From Perilla frutescens (Eukaryota > Streptophyta > Magnoliopsida > Lamiales > Lamiaceae): a DNA stretch of 64,000 nt. The notes beneath the pieces are model-generated. The model saw only the letters and a program-made list of their open reading frames with translations. It was not told the origin of the DNA and did no database searches. Positions 44,971-56,154 of this stretch are shown piece after piece. Within the stretch, counting starts at the first letter, position 1; each line of letters begins with the position of its first letter. Position numbers and translations under genes: made by a program. The DNA is taken from assembly GCA_026008535.1 (NCBI GenBank), contig BRKX01000009.1:30880501-30944500 (forward strand), read 5' to 3'.

Positions 44971-45796
44971 CGGAAATATAACTCTGTTATGTTGGTACAA
45001 AATTAAAAACAAATTAAAATAACTTCCTACACTTTTTAATTTTTACTCGAAAATTAAATTATACGAAATATGAGTTATTGCATTGGTGTATGAGTACTTG
45101 AAATGCTTTAAGTAAAATAAATCACGAAATAAACATTTACCTTAAGTCTGGATGCAAATTAGTTATTATAGTATATATATAGTGTAGAATTCTTTTTCTT
45201 TGCAAATCGTAGCTGAAAGCCTAACTAAACAATTGCTACATTGTTTTTAAACTTAATAATTTGATAAAGCATGACTCAACACTTGATTGTTTCTACTTAA
45301 GACACATCGCCTTGGTTATTCAATGTGATGACACGTATGTTTAAGAAAAACCATGACAAATCAATTTTCAATATACAAATACTTATCTATATATATACGT
45401 AATAATATTTTTTATTATTATATATAAATAAATGTTATACATATACATATATATATATATATATATATTCACTTCTTTTTTTTATGTGCATGTATGTATT
45501 TCTCATAATAAATCTATTAGACTAAAAAAAAATTCTAATTAATCAAATTAATTTCATATCTAGGGTTCTAAAATACATACAAGATTGTTCTAAGGGTATT
45601 TCTAACACACTCAATGGGCACACGTCACCTAAAAATGTGACCTAGAAGGATCCATTTTCTTCCCTAGATTATCCTTATGGTTAGCATATCCTATATATTT
45701 TATTTATACTAAATTTTTTTGGATATTACACTTAACATAACTATTAGATTTATATTCCTAACTAAATTTAGATAATAAAATTTTCGGGGTATTACA
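43838..45796 (-). repeat. Solo LTR related to the large LTR array, with TSD
   Basis: 1959 bp, TG...CA, with a perfect TTGTG duplication (43833-43837 and 45797-45801). On the minus strand it starts TGTAATACCCCGAAAAT and ends CCGGGGCACTACA, the same ends as the LTRs at 53306 and 59060 (TGTAATACCCCGAAATAT...CGGGGCGCTACA). About 450 bp (44200-44660) match the reverse of 54940-55400 closely, while the rest is more diverged. No internal retroelement DNA is attached. Confidence 0.9.
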
Positions 45797-46094
45797 TTGT
45801 GACATTTGGGGCTGCTTCCCATTGTGCTTTATTCATTTCCCTTACAGCCTCTAAGAGAGTTGATGGGCATGTTGTTGCTTCTAAGAATGGATATTTGTAA
45901 TATATAAATCACTGCTTCTATTATCTTCATTATTTGGGGTAGTTTTAGCTCTTTTGTTTTTGCTACTTTCATCTTCTGCAGTCCTTTTAGCACCTATAAT
46001 TTTTTATATAATACTGTTAAGTAAACAAAAACAACAATGCTAAAAATATAATCGGAATGTTAAAATATGAGATGATAGTGCTAAAACTCTGAAC

Positions 46095-46960
46095 TACAGT
46101 GCTAATTGTAATGATCATGACAAGTTTTTAATCACAATGCTAATATAGGGTCATGTTAATGCTGAAAATGAGAGTTTGCAATTGTAATAGTGTTTGCACT
46201 ATATTCATAATTCAACAGCATGTAACAGTGTTTGTTCATTGTTTTTTTACAATATCGATGATATTTTGTTATTGTAATGCTAAACAATTGTCATGCTAAA
46301 CAAGGATCATGTTAGTGCTAAAATAAGTCATGACAGTGCTAAAATAAGTCATGACAATGCTAAAATAGGGAATGACAATGCTAAAACCCTCAATTGAAAA
46401 ATATACAGTTAAATCACATATACAATGCTAAACTCTAAATTACAGTGCTAATTGTAATGATCATGACAAGTTTTTAATCACAATGCTAATATAGGGTTAT
46501 GTTAATGCTAAAAATGAGAGTTTGCAATTGTAATAGTGTTTGCACTATATTCATAATTCAACAGCATGTAATAGTGTTTATTCATTGTTTTTTTACAATG
46601 CCGATGATATTTTTTATTGTAATGCTAAACAAGGATCATGTTAGTGCTAAAATAAGTCATGACAATGCTAAAATAAGTCATGACAATGCTGAAATAGGGA
46701 ATGACAATGCTAAAACCCTAAATTAAAAAATATATATACACATAAATTTTGAGTATTCATATATTGATAATTCAACATAACAGTGTTTGTTCGTGGTTTT
46801 TTTACAATGTCGATGACATTTTTTTATGCTAATGCTAAAAAAGAGTCATGCTAAAATAAGTCATGACAATGCTAAAAAAAAGCAATGACGGTGATAAAAT
46901 AGGAAATGATAGTGCTAAAATCCTAAATTGAAAAATATACACGTAAATTCTGAGTATTCA
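46095..46960 (+). repeat. 346-bp tandem repeat with GACAATGCTAAAATA sub-repeats
   Basis: A block from 46095 recurs from 46441 (346 bp later) with few differences, and a shorter third copy lies at about 46770-46960. Each contains runs of ATGACAATGCTAAAATAAGTC-like sub-repeats of about 21 bp. It lies in the right arm of the TIR element. Confidence 0.85.
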
Positions 46961-47151
46961 TATATTTTCAAAATTTCTGATTTTACCCTTACTAAGATTC
47001 AGGGGCAGAGAAGTTGGATGTTATTACGAGATTGCCACCGTATTTTTTTTAAATCTGGAGCATATCTTGACCGTCCAAATATAGCGGATCTATGGCTCAG
47101 ATTGGTTCTCGGTTCTCACCTAGGGTGTGATTCCTTCTGGAACCCAACCCT

Positions 47152-47739
47152 ATATATATATATATACATATATATATATAGAACTCTGGATCATCAATGA
47201 CAAAATTTCATTTCAATCAACCTAAAACATTGATGAGAGAAAATAAAAAATATTGAAGTTTGCATGGATAAAAATAGTGCTCGAGTAATATCATAAAAAA
47301 ATCATAGCATCAATGTCTAAAAGCATAAGAATAGGCTTGAATAAAGATCATGATCATTCTTAATCATTTATAAATCATATTGTAGATGAATAAATTAAAC
47401 ATCAAATGTGACTAATAAGATTTTGATTTATATAAATAAGATCAACAAATTTGCTACTTCAAACTCCATCTGCAGGAAACATTATAAGACTTCAAATCGA
47501 TTATTCGTCAGCATTTTTTTATAATTTGTTAGTGCCATTTTGTAGCACTAAGTTTGTTTTGGCGATTTATGTTCGACAAAGTGTTCGAGGATATGTTCCT
47601 AAAGTAATCTGCTAATTCCGTTGTGCAAAATAAGGAACAGTTGGTGACAACTATTGCCTCTAATATTTGAGGCGCGTCCCCGAACAGTTTTAATATGGCA
47701 GTTTTCATGTTGAGTTGATCTTGAGCGATTGTGTTTGGG
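47152..47739. other. AT-rich DNA between two elements, no gene recognised
   Basis: Begins with (TA)n tracts (47150-47179). No TIR, LTR border or coding motif could be fixed. Confidence 0.45.
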
Positions 47740-48430
47740 AAGCCAAGATCTGATCATTTGACGGTCTTGTGGAGTAGATGATGTGCTATATTAAACCCTA
47801 ATCTTCAAGGAAAGCATCTATATCCATATAGAAAGAATCACAAACCCTAATTCACATTCCATGTTGATGAAGATTGAAGATCAAGTTAACAAGAAGTGTG
47901 GAAGAATAAGAAGGCCGATTTTCTTAGCAATCGGTATGCGCTGAATTTAGATTCTCTGAGTTTAATTATTTGAGAGTCATTCGTTTGTGACTATTGTAAT
48001 AGCTAGAAGTTGTTCTCTAAATTGTTCAACATGATAGTCTAGCATTGAGTATAATAGCTAGAAGTTGTTCCCTAAACTGTTAACGTGAGGGGCTTTTAAT
48101 CCATTTTGTATGCAGTCTCGGGAGAGATTGTCAGTTGAAGTCGTGGGTAGCTAGAGATAGTCTAGTGTCACGGTTGTGAGGGGATCTCACAACTTTCGTT
48201 CATTAAAGAATTCGTGTTGTAAGAAAGGGCGGCATAAGGAGGGAGTCATGTATGTTTAAGATCCTGAATAGTCTTCACGAAGGAGTAGTGGACCAATCGT
48301 CAAGTTTGGGTGAAGTCCCCTCAGAGTAGGTTGTTTAACCGAACTGGATTATCAATCTCGTCCGTTCTTTTACTGCTTTTATTTTCTTGTTCTTGATTTT
48401 GTTCCAGCCACTTTCAAGAACACTTGCATG
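47740..48430 (+). repeat. LTR-like fragment (copia type), first copy
   Basis: Shares with 48935-49672, in the same order, GAAGATCAAG, TCGGGAGAGATT, GGTTGTGAGGGGA(T/G)CTCACAA, a GGGAGTC phrase and a final CAA(T/C)CTCGT(C/G)(C/T)GTTCTTT. The order resembles the transcribed part of a copia LTR. Neither end nor TSD is defined. Confidence 0.5.
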
Positions 48431-48743
48431 CAGTAACATTTCACACACCATACGGATTATAGTTTTTCATAATTTAATGGGAAAGGCAGATTGATTGAAA
48501 ACTTAATATTCTGGTCTTTAATTGTGCATCTTACAATCCCTCTCAAAGTTCCAAACAACCACAAATCAAAGTGGGAAATATAAACACAAATCAATGGTAA
48601 GCAAAAAAAAAAAATCATTTAATTTAATTAAAAATATAAACAATCTAAATATCTAAAAAATAAAGAAAAATAAAAATATGCAAGAAGTATAAACTGTCGA
48701 TGAAAAGTGAGCTTGATAAATTTCAATAACAAATAGCTAAAAA

Positions 48744-49978
48744 CTAATTATCTCCGAGTAGTTCTATCATAAATGACTCTTTATCAACATCATCTGGAAT
48801 AGTAAAAAAATAGTCCATTAAATCTAGATGTCGAACAAGTTTCATGGCAATTTCAAAAAAATACAAAAGGTTTTGGTTATTCATGTTCGAATACCATAAT
48901 CTGGACATTACTGTGAACATTCCGCTGCTAATCTGATTGAAGATCAAGATATGTACTTAATCATGTTCAGAGACATGATCATGCACATGGTTGTCCAGAG
49001 AGTTTACAAGAGACGTGCCATGCTAGATTCAAAGAGTTGAAACTGCAGATTCAAGATAGATGTTTCAGAATAGAATTTTCCTTGTTCGTGATGAAGATCA
49101 AGAACGAAAGAAGGAGTTCTATTCAAGGAAGATATCTAAACTAAGAAAGTCCGATTTAAATAAAGGAATTGTTTCCTTGTTAAATCCTAGTCAAAGTAGG
49201 ACTTCTGATTACCTTGTTTAGGCTATATCTGTTGTTTATAAATAGCCTGGGATTCAAACTAGTTTAGGGGACATGAATTTTACGAATATATAAAAGGGCC
49301 GAGAGTTAAAAGACTTCATATTCGAAGCATATGGTATTTCGGTAGACTAGGTTTGATCGGTGAGATCATTGTATTTCTAGTCTGTGTTTGAAACTCACTT
49401 TCATTCATACTTAGAGGAGTGTCGGGAGAGATTTTCTGTGGGAACTAGAGGGATTCTAGGTTGTGAGGGGAGCTCACAATTCAGTTTAGTGAAAGAGGTT
49501 GAATTGGGTAGGAAAGGGATCGAGTGACGGGAGTCTTCGTATAATAGCTTTTGTAACCATTCAACGGAGTACTAAACTGTTTCTCACGGACTTGTGAAGT
49601 TTCCCTGACATAGATCAGTTGATCAAATAGGGTTACCAACCTCGTGTTCTTTACTTGTTTTAAATTTTTATATTATGACCTTACATGTTCACAACAATGT
49701 TCAAGTACATGATGATGAACATGATCGCACAGTTTATGTAACTTCAGTTTTTTTAATAACTTGCAACGAGATTCAATATGAGGCTTTTCTCTAAGACCAT
49801 GTCCTGGTAATTTTTCTTCTAATATTCTTTCTAGTTCTTTTTTATGACCTTTTTTCAATCCACTTCCACTTTCACCATCCCAATTTTCACTTCTTTTCAA
49901 CTCAACCATAGATTCTACAAATTTTGCATCTTCTTTAGTAGTCCATACATGAGTAGCTCCTTTATCATGACGAGCCAT
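48744..49978 (-). pseudogene. PIF/Harbinger Myb/SANT-like protein, split by an LTR fragment
   Basis: PIF/Harbinger elements encode a Myb-like DNA-binding partner needed for transposition. The N-terminal part (49673-49978) starts MARHDKGATHVWTTKEDAKF and includes ELERILEEKLPGHGLREKPHIE, shortened here to ELERILEEKLPG and PHIESRCKLLKK, the Myb/SANT-like pattern. The C-terminal part (48744-48947) reads FFEIAMKLVRHLDLMDYFF and IPDDVDKESFMIELLGDN. About 730 bp of LTR-like DNA (48935-49672) separates them. The pairing fits the transposase remnant just upstream on the same strand. Confidence 0.75.
48935..49672 (+). repeat. LTR-like fragment (copia type), second copy
   Basis: Inserted between the two halves of the Myb-like gene. 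It contains a TATA-like TTTATAAATAGCC at about 49235-49247 and the transcribed-LTR motifs listed for the copy at 47740-48430. Borders and TSD could not be fixed. Confidence 0.55.
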
Positions 49979-50285
49979 CTAGATCAAATAAATATCAATA
50001 AAGAGTTATAATATAAATAATATTTCAATAATATACCAGACTCAGCAAAAACTTCTCAAATGGAGAATATAAACACATATGAATAATAAAAATAACATTA
50101 AATGCAATTTAAAGAGAATAAACATTTTAAATGACTAAATATAAACATATGCATCCAACTCATATCATTGCATAAAATATATAATTAAAGTATTTGTCCA
50201 AGAAAATGCTACGATATTACGATCAAAGAGCATGTCTATTTTGCATCCATTGGTTAAATATTTAATTTGCTAAACTTTGTCTCCA

Positions 50286-51590
50286 ATCTATCCACTCCTG
50301 AGTTGGTTCAACCTATGTAATTGGTTCACTATCTAATTCAGTAGTCTCTTCTTTATTTTGAGTATTATCACCATAACGGGCTTCAATAGGATCAATTGGC
50401 ATATTTTGTCTAATATGGTTTTGAAGAAGACAACGCGCCATTATAATTCTCACATGTTGCTTGATTGGATAAAAAATTGAATTCCTAATGATATCACAAT
50501 GCATCTTTAACATTCCAAAACATTTTTCAATGACATTTCTAGCCGATGAATGCTTCATATTAAAAAAAAATATTATGGAGTTGTAGGTTGATGTCCAGTC
50601 CTCCATTTACAAGGATGGTATCTTTGACCTCTATAGGGTGCAAGCATGCATTTACCATTTGTGTAGCCCGCATCCACTAAATAATAATAACCTAAATTTG
50701 AAGACATAATAAATTTATTATTAATATGTTCAATAAAAATTTAATTTCATTAACATTTGTAAGTATTTATTTAATATAGTTAAACATACCATCTTCCATT
50801 GGCTTCTACTTAAAGCATCTCTAAGTACTCTACCATCATTAGCTGAGCCTTCCCAACCTGCAAGGACATAGATAAATTGCATGTCTTGCGAACATACTCC
50901 TAAAATATTTGTAGCTGTATCACCCTTTCTATTTCGATACCTAGGCTTATGAAACTCAGATACCTTCACTCTAATGTAGGTGTCATCGAGTGCTCCTATG
51001 CAATTCTACAAATTCAAATATAATCAGTATTCAAGTTAATTTAGTAAGAGGTAAATCAAGACATTTTTAATATACCTTAAACCACCTCCATGTCTCATCG
51101 GTAGAATCCTCACGAACAGAGAAAAGAGCTTTTAGCAAATGATCTTGAAGTCTAAGAATTGCATTCAATACTTTATTGAAATACCTACTAAATAGTTTCT
51201 CCAGACCGTAAGAAATTAGTTTTTATTGTTCGATTTTTTTGATGATGTGCCAGAATGTATGAGAAAATAGCAACTTGCTCATCAACTGTGAGGTTCCTTG
51301 TAGCTCTTAGCCGTCCCATAGCTCCAAGCATGTTAACTAAATTTCTAAAAGTATATCTATCTATACGCAATTCATCATTACATGTTGTATCACTAGAATA
51401 GATCAAACCCATTTACAGAATAAGGGGCCTTCAAATAATATTTTCGACAATAATGTCTTATGATAGTTGAAATCACAATAATCATGGAATTTAACCCCTT
51501 CATTCTTTTCATATGCATACGGATAATAATAAATAAATACTCTCTTCTCAAATTCAAATCCAACCTTGCCATCCTCTTAAATCGATCACC
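50286..51590 (-). pseudogene. PIF/Harbinger DDE transposase, broken
   Basis: Would cut and paste the element. N-terminal part at 51188-51412: YTFRNLVNMLGAMGRLRATR, with DEQVAIFSYILAHHQKNRTI and FLRSGETI. Catalytic part: the first aspartate in CIGALDDTYIRVKVSEF (near 50990), YRNRKGDTATNILGVCSQDM, the second in SANDGRVLRDALS (near 50830), LVDAGYTNG and LAPYRGQRYH (near 50650), and the glutamate in SARNVIEKCFGMLK (near 50550). All three DDE residues are visible. Stops near 50575 and between exons, and intron-like gaps, interrupt it. The family match (DDE_Tnp_4 type) is strong. Confidence 0.88.
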
Positions 51591-51642
51591 TAAAAATAAT
51601 TAGAATGAGACATCATTATTTATCTTAGACATGTCCGATTCT

Positions 51643-51661
51643 GTGTGTGTGTGTGTGTGTG
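51643..51661. repeat. (GT)n microsatellite
   Basis: About nine GT units immediately before the Emigrant-like element. Confidence 0.9.
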
Positions 51662-51663
51662 TT

Positions 51664-52325
51664 CAGTAAAACCTCTATAAATTAATAATCTTGGGACCAT
51701 AAAATTTTATTAATTTAGAGAGATATTACTATATCGATAAATTAATATTTTATTAATTAAAAGAGAGACTTTTTAAATTCGGAAAATTATTACATATGTA
51801 TTGAAAATAAATGAATTCATACATGCTTCATTGATTATATTCATGCATCAACCAATTCTTTGTAACTAATTAAATATATTCATGTATAATATTAATTCAT
51901 TGTATACAATTAACATATTATATTCATGGGCGCATGTATCAATTCATTGAAATTACTTAAATATACATATTTACATTAATTCATTGCACTTAAATAACTA
52001 TTATAGCCAAGTAAATATATTCATGCATGATGAATGAAACAAATAATATATGAAATCCAATTAGATTTAAATTTTAAGAAAAAAAAGTAACAATAGATTC
52101 ATATTTTAGCAAATTACTATAATATTTATAATTGTAATATTTATGAATTATTAATTTAGAGTTTTATGGACCTAATATTTATAAAGGGATTTTCTGAAAA
52201 AATATTATCTTATTATCTTATTGAATTTGATGATTTTTTACGAAGGCCCACGTCGGGACCGAGAGATTTTATTATTATAGAGAGTTTATTAATTTATAGA
52301 GTATTAATTTATATAGATTTTACTG
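51664..52325. mobile_element. Emigrant-like (Tc1/mariner-type) non-autonomous element
   Basis: 662 bp with ends CAGTAAAACCTCTATAAA and, reversed, CAGTAAAATCTATATAAA, followed by ATTAATA repeats on both sides. These ends match what I recall of plant Emigrant MITEs, which duplicate TA. TA follows on the right; on the left the bases are TT after the GT run, so the duplication is imperfect. No transposase. Confidence 0.8.
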
Positions 52326-52508
52326 TATATAGCAACACACACAAGGAATTCTGCATTATATAATTGTAATAAAAACAATTACACTAAAATCAACTACCAC
52401 ATTTATTATTATAACTACGTAAAAGATGACATTCTTCCTCAGTGTGTTAACATATCAAAGTTTTATATCTTGTACACAAATGCTATATGTGTAATATTAG
52501 TTTCAGAA
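52326..52508. other. Short AT-rich spacer
   Basis: No feature recognised between the Emigrant-like element and the LTR-like segment. Confidence 0.5.
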
Positions 52509-53244
52509 TGTTGGGTATCTGTCTAGCCGAGGTACACCACTTATTTTCCAGCCGATATGTCTCCGGTCACTTGCTGCTCAGGCAGCCGGTAAACCTCCGA
52601 CCTTAGATTTCTAGGATCTCTTGTGATTTCTTCACAGGTCGACAGATTAGGGCTAGATCTGCATTAAGAACCACAAGAACAGTTAGCCAGAAGCAAATAA
52701 GAGCAATAAATTGAAGTAATAGAAAGCAGAAATGAAGTGAAAATAGAGAAGTGAAAATCAGAGAGATGAAAGTGGAAAAATGTGTCTCGAGGACACAAGT
52801 TGTCTCAGATTTTCCCACACACGGCGGCATTGCACTTCCGGTGACTGTAAAAGACCCTAGACCACAAAGGGATTTGATGGAACTGGGCCTGAAGCTCTCA
52901 CACTCACAGCTCGAGACTCTCACTCTCAACTCACAGCCACTCAGAAAACCACAGACATGATTCCGTCCAAAAGAAACAGAGAGAAGATAAAGATTCAGCA
53001 GAAGCTTCTCGATGCTCAAAGGATTAGGGTTGTGAGGCTTGAGAGAGAAGGAGAATCGGCGCAACATTTTGTAGAGAGATTGGAGATATAATTTAGGAAT
53101 ATTAGGGTTAACAAGATATATATGGGAGGTACCGGGTAGTGCGCTAGGTTTAGGCTACTGGGCTCAGAAAGGTTTGGGCTAAAAGAATAAAACAGATAGA
53201 AATGAATTGGGCCAGACAGAATATAAAGAGTAATTGGCCCAACA
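52509..53244 (-). repeat. LTR-like segment with TGTTGGG/CCCAACA ends (copia type)
   Basis: 736 bp whose ends are a perfect 7-bp inverted repeat TGTTGGG...CCCAACA, the standard form of copia LTR ends. On the minus strand a TATATAT box lies near 53117-53124, giving the orientation. The flanking 5-mers (CAGAA and CTCCA) do not match, so either the TSD has decayed or this is a rearranged copy. A 154-codon minus-strand open frame inside it has no recognised domain and is treated as chance. Confidence 0.7.
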
Positions 53245-53305
53245 CTCCATATATCCACCTTTGGCCCATTCGATCTTTATGTTGCCAGGAAAGTGCATGC
53301 CATCA

Positions 53306-56139
53306 TGTAATACCCCGAAATATTTTAGAAGATTTTATTCAACTTATGTTACCCTCTGGTAAGTTAGAAAATAAGCTGGGTCCTTAAATGACTCAAATAA
53401 AGGAAAATTGCAGCCAGGGAAATCTGTTAAATCTAATTTGGTCAAAAATTACCTTAAAAATATGTTATGATATTTTTCTCGGGTTGATAGAAAATATTTC
53501 AAGAATCGTGCCAACCTTTGAAATTTCAAATTTCGAGTTCAAATTAACTCTTGGCACAACTTTAAGTTGGAAAATAATAAATTTAATAGAAAAAGGCACA
53601 TCCGTCATTATCCAATTTCTTTTTAAAAGATTATCTTATTCGTAATTATCCTATTCTTTTTCCATCATTAGCCTCTTTCTTTTATTCGTTATTATCCTAT
53701 TTATTTTTCCTCTATAAATAGGAGCTTAAGGTTTCATTTTTCATTCATTTTCAAAATCGAAACGTCGAGCAGCTTTCAGAGAATGTACGACTCTAGTTTC
53801 CTATTTCAATTCTGAAATAGTCATTTTGAAGGTGTCAAGGCGTAGATCACGAATATATGATTGAAATGATGACACGAAGGATGATCACGATGGAAAATTA
53901 TCGTGACCGCCGCCAATTCTTCGGAGAAGGTACTTTCTCCGATTCTGGTCATTCGGACCGATGAATTTAGAAATTTCAAGTTCTAAATATACTTATATTT
54001 CGATTATCTTTAATTCTACCGATTTCGATTTTTAATGTTGTGAGTTTTCAGTATTTTCCCCCATTTTCATTTTATGTAAATCTCAGATCTACTCTTCCTG
54101 GATAGTCGTATTAGAAATCTTCTTTTTATAAATAGTCTTTGATCATTTGGATCTTGTAGTTAATCGGAATAGATTTTTGATTTCTCGTCGTTTGAAATCC
54201 GGATCCGAATATTATATTATAAATCTTTCCAGTTCGAATTTATGTTCTAGCCGTCCGATCATTGATCTGATTACACCATTAAATTTCTTATTTTCTGCAC
54301 TATCAAATATTGTACTTTTGAGCAAAACTTCAACGAGTATCGAGACCGATACATTTTCAGCTAAAATCTGTGAATATTCTTACCGAAACTCCCGTTTCAC
54401 CCATTTTGGGTCGTCAAATCGAAAAAGTTTCTTCTCAAAAGTTGCTCGAAATAATATTTCCTATGCTGCCGTCGAATTTCGTAATTTTCGGATGAGTTTT
54501 GAATAATATCGACTATTTAATATAAGCAGTTATTTTATTTCCGAGAGCATGTGTTATCGAAAAATTCTAAATTTCTCATTCTTTACTCTTGGCATGCATA
54601 GTATCTTCCCTGAATATTTTCGTAATTTCCGAGCGGTTAAAAAGTGTCGTGGCATAGATCTGGTAAACTTTGGATAAATGACAAGTTTTGGAAAGAGACC
54701 TCTGTCAAATAAGTTGATCACAGTAAAGCAAGAATAACGTTTTGGAATTTATTTCCTTCTTCGTCGAAATTATTTGAGGTCTCTAGAGTCGCGCAATCTA
54801 TTTTAGAATAGAATAGAATTAATAATAGTTCCATTTATAGTAGATTAATTCCCGAAAATATAGCGATTATCCTGAGTTGAAGTTTACCTTCTGTAGTACC
54901 AGCTGAGCTAGAGAAATCATCAGGGTTGATTCTTCAGGAGTTAGCTTTTCAGAATCCCGAGAAAGGTGGGTTATAATACTATATCTTTACAAATTGTATC
55001 TTTCGAGTTATTAAGCTCTACTTTGTTAAAATTGCATATGTGACTATCTGTGTTAAATATTTACAGGCTACTGTATGTTGTCGGAGTCTCATAAACCAGC
55101 GTTGTGTCAATGTGAGTAGCTACAGTATGCATGCATTGTTTGTCCTGCCCTACTCCTTGTCGGTGAGACTAAAATGAAACACTTATTGGTTATACTCTTT
55201 GGGTATACTATGGCCATACTCAACGTTATGCGCTGGTGATGTAGTTTGGGTTGCGGGCAGTGACGGGTTATACTCTTAAGCGCTTCATGATAAAATGTTT
55301 TCGTGAACTTAGGTTGCTTCCAACTTTTAAACCTCCTAAGCTTCACTACCTGCATGAACACAGATAGATTACTTTAACAAAATGATTTTCATAACTCGAA
55401 TTGTCAGAACTTGCCCACTGAGTGCATTAGTACTCAGCCCAAATCTTTTCAAACATTTTCAGGTCAGTAGGCTGGAGCGTGGAGGTGACGAGACTGAGAT
55501 ATGGGCTATTATGATTTACATATTTTTCCGTGGTCCCTTTTTATTAGTATTCTGTTAAGAATTGAGCTTCCGCACATATGATATTCTTTTGCTAAATGCT
55601 AAGAACTCTGATCTTGGTATTTTGTTGATATGATTCTGCTTCTCTGATTCTGAACATTCGTTGACTTCCTAGTTAACATGTATCATATGCTTAGCTATAT
55701 AATTATTCCAAGGGGAGGAAGCCCATCTTTCGTTATGTTTATTTGATCATTCATTTTGGCCTATGGAAGGGCATAATTTGTTCAGTATATTGGTGTCTGT
55801 TTCTTTTGTCGGCCTATGAATGGGTCTATTGATTATTGGTATCTGTTTATTTGTTTTCGTTTGACCTATGAAAGGGCTTATTGAATTGTTACAGCCTCCA
55901 TTCTTCTCTTATAAATCGTTATAAACGGGGATTGGCTCTAGTTACAGAGGTTATGCTGTCTAATTTTCCGGAAGGTATAACCTATCTTTGGCATACTCGG
56001 TTGTTAAATTTTATTCCAAACATTAATCCTTTTTAGATTATCACCCCGTCGTTAATTAAATTACCCCTTTCTTTCCCGCTTCTTAATTCCCACCCCCGTG
56101 GCGTCCATTTCCACGATCTTTCGGGATCGGGGCGCTACA
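53306..56139 (+). repeat. LTR 1 of the LARD-like array
   Basis: 2834 bp, TG...CA, TATAAATA box at 53713-53720. It contains a block (about 54940-55400) shared with the solo LTR at 43838-45796. The five bases before it are CATCA; the far TSD copy is outside the window. Confidence 0.93.
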
Positions 56140-56142
56140 AAG

Positions 56143-56154
56143 TGGTATCAGAGC
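56143..56154 (+). other. Primer-binding site (initiator tRNA-Met), unit 1
   Basis: TGGTATCAGAGC, the usual complement of the initiator tRNA-Met 3' end, three bases after the LTR. Confidence 0.92.

Larger units (their letters stand above)
42684..47151. mobile_element. TIR element with GTGCTAAA subterminal repeats, superfamily unassigned
   Basis: About 150 bp at the left (42700-42825) match the reverse of 46990-47140 at about 75% (GTGAGAACC, GAGAACCAAT, TTTGGACGG, CAAGATA, AAAATACGGTG). Both ends abut (TA)n tracts, so the TSD is ambiguous. TTTTAGCAC words on the left (43395-43680) mirror GTGCTAAAAT words on the right (46015-46920). Without the solo LTR at 43838-45796 it is about 2.5 kb. A Mutator-like origin is possible but unproved. 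No transposase recognised. Confidence 0.7.

Noticed and set aside
46095..46960. CRISPR-like array
   Set aside because: Repeat lengths vary, spacers are themselves repeated in a 346-bp unit, and this is plant nuclear DNA.
52603..53067. 154-codon minus-strand frame
   Set aside because: Lies wholly inside an LTR-like segment and has no recognised domain.
52504..53249. TSD around the 736-bp LTR-like segment
   Set aside because: CAGAA and CTCCA do not match, so no insertion event is proved there.
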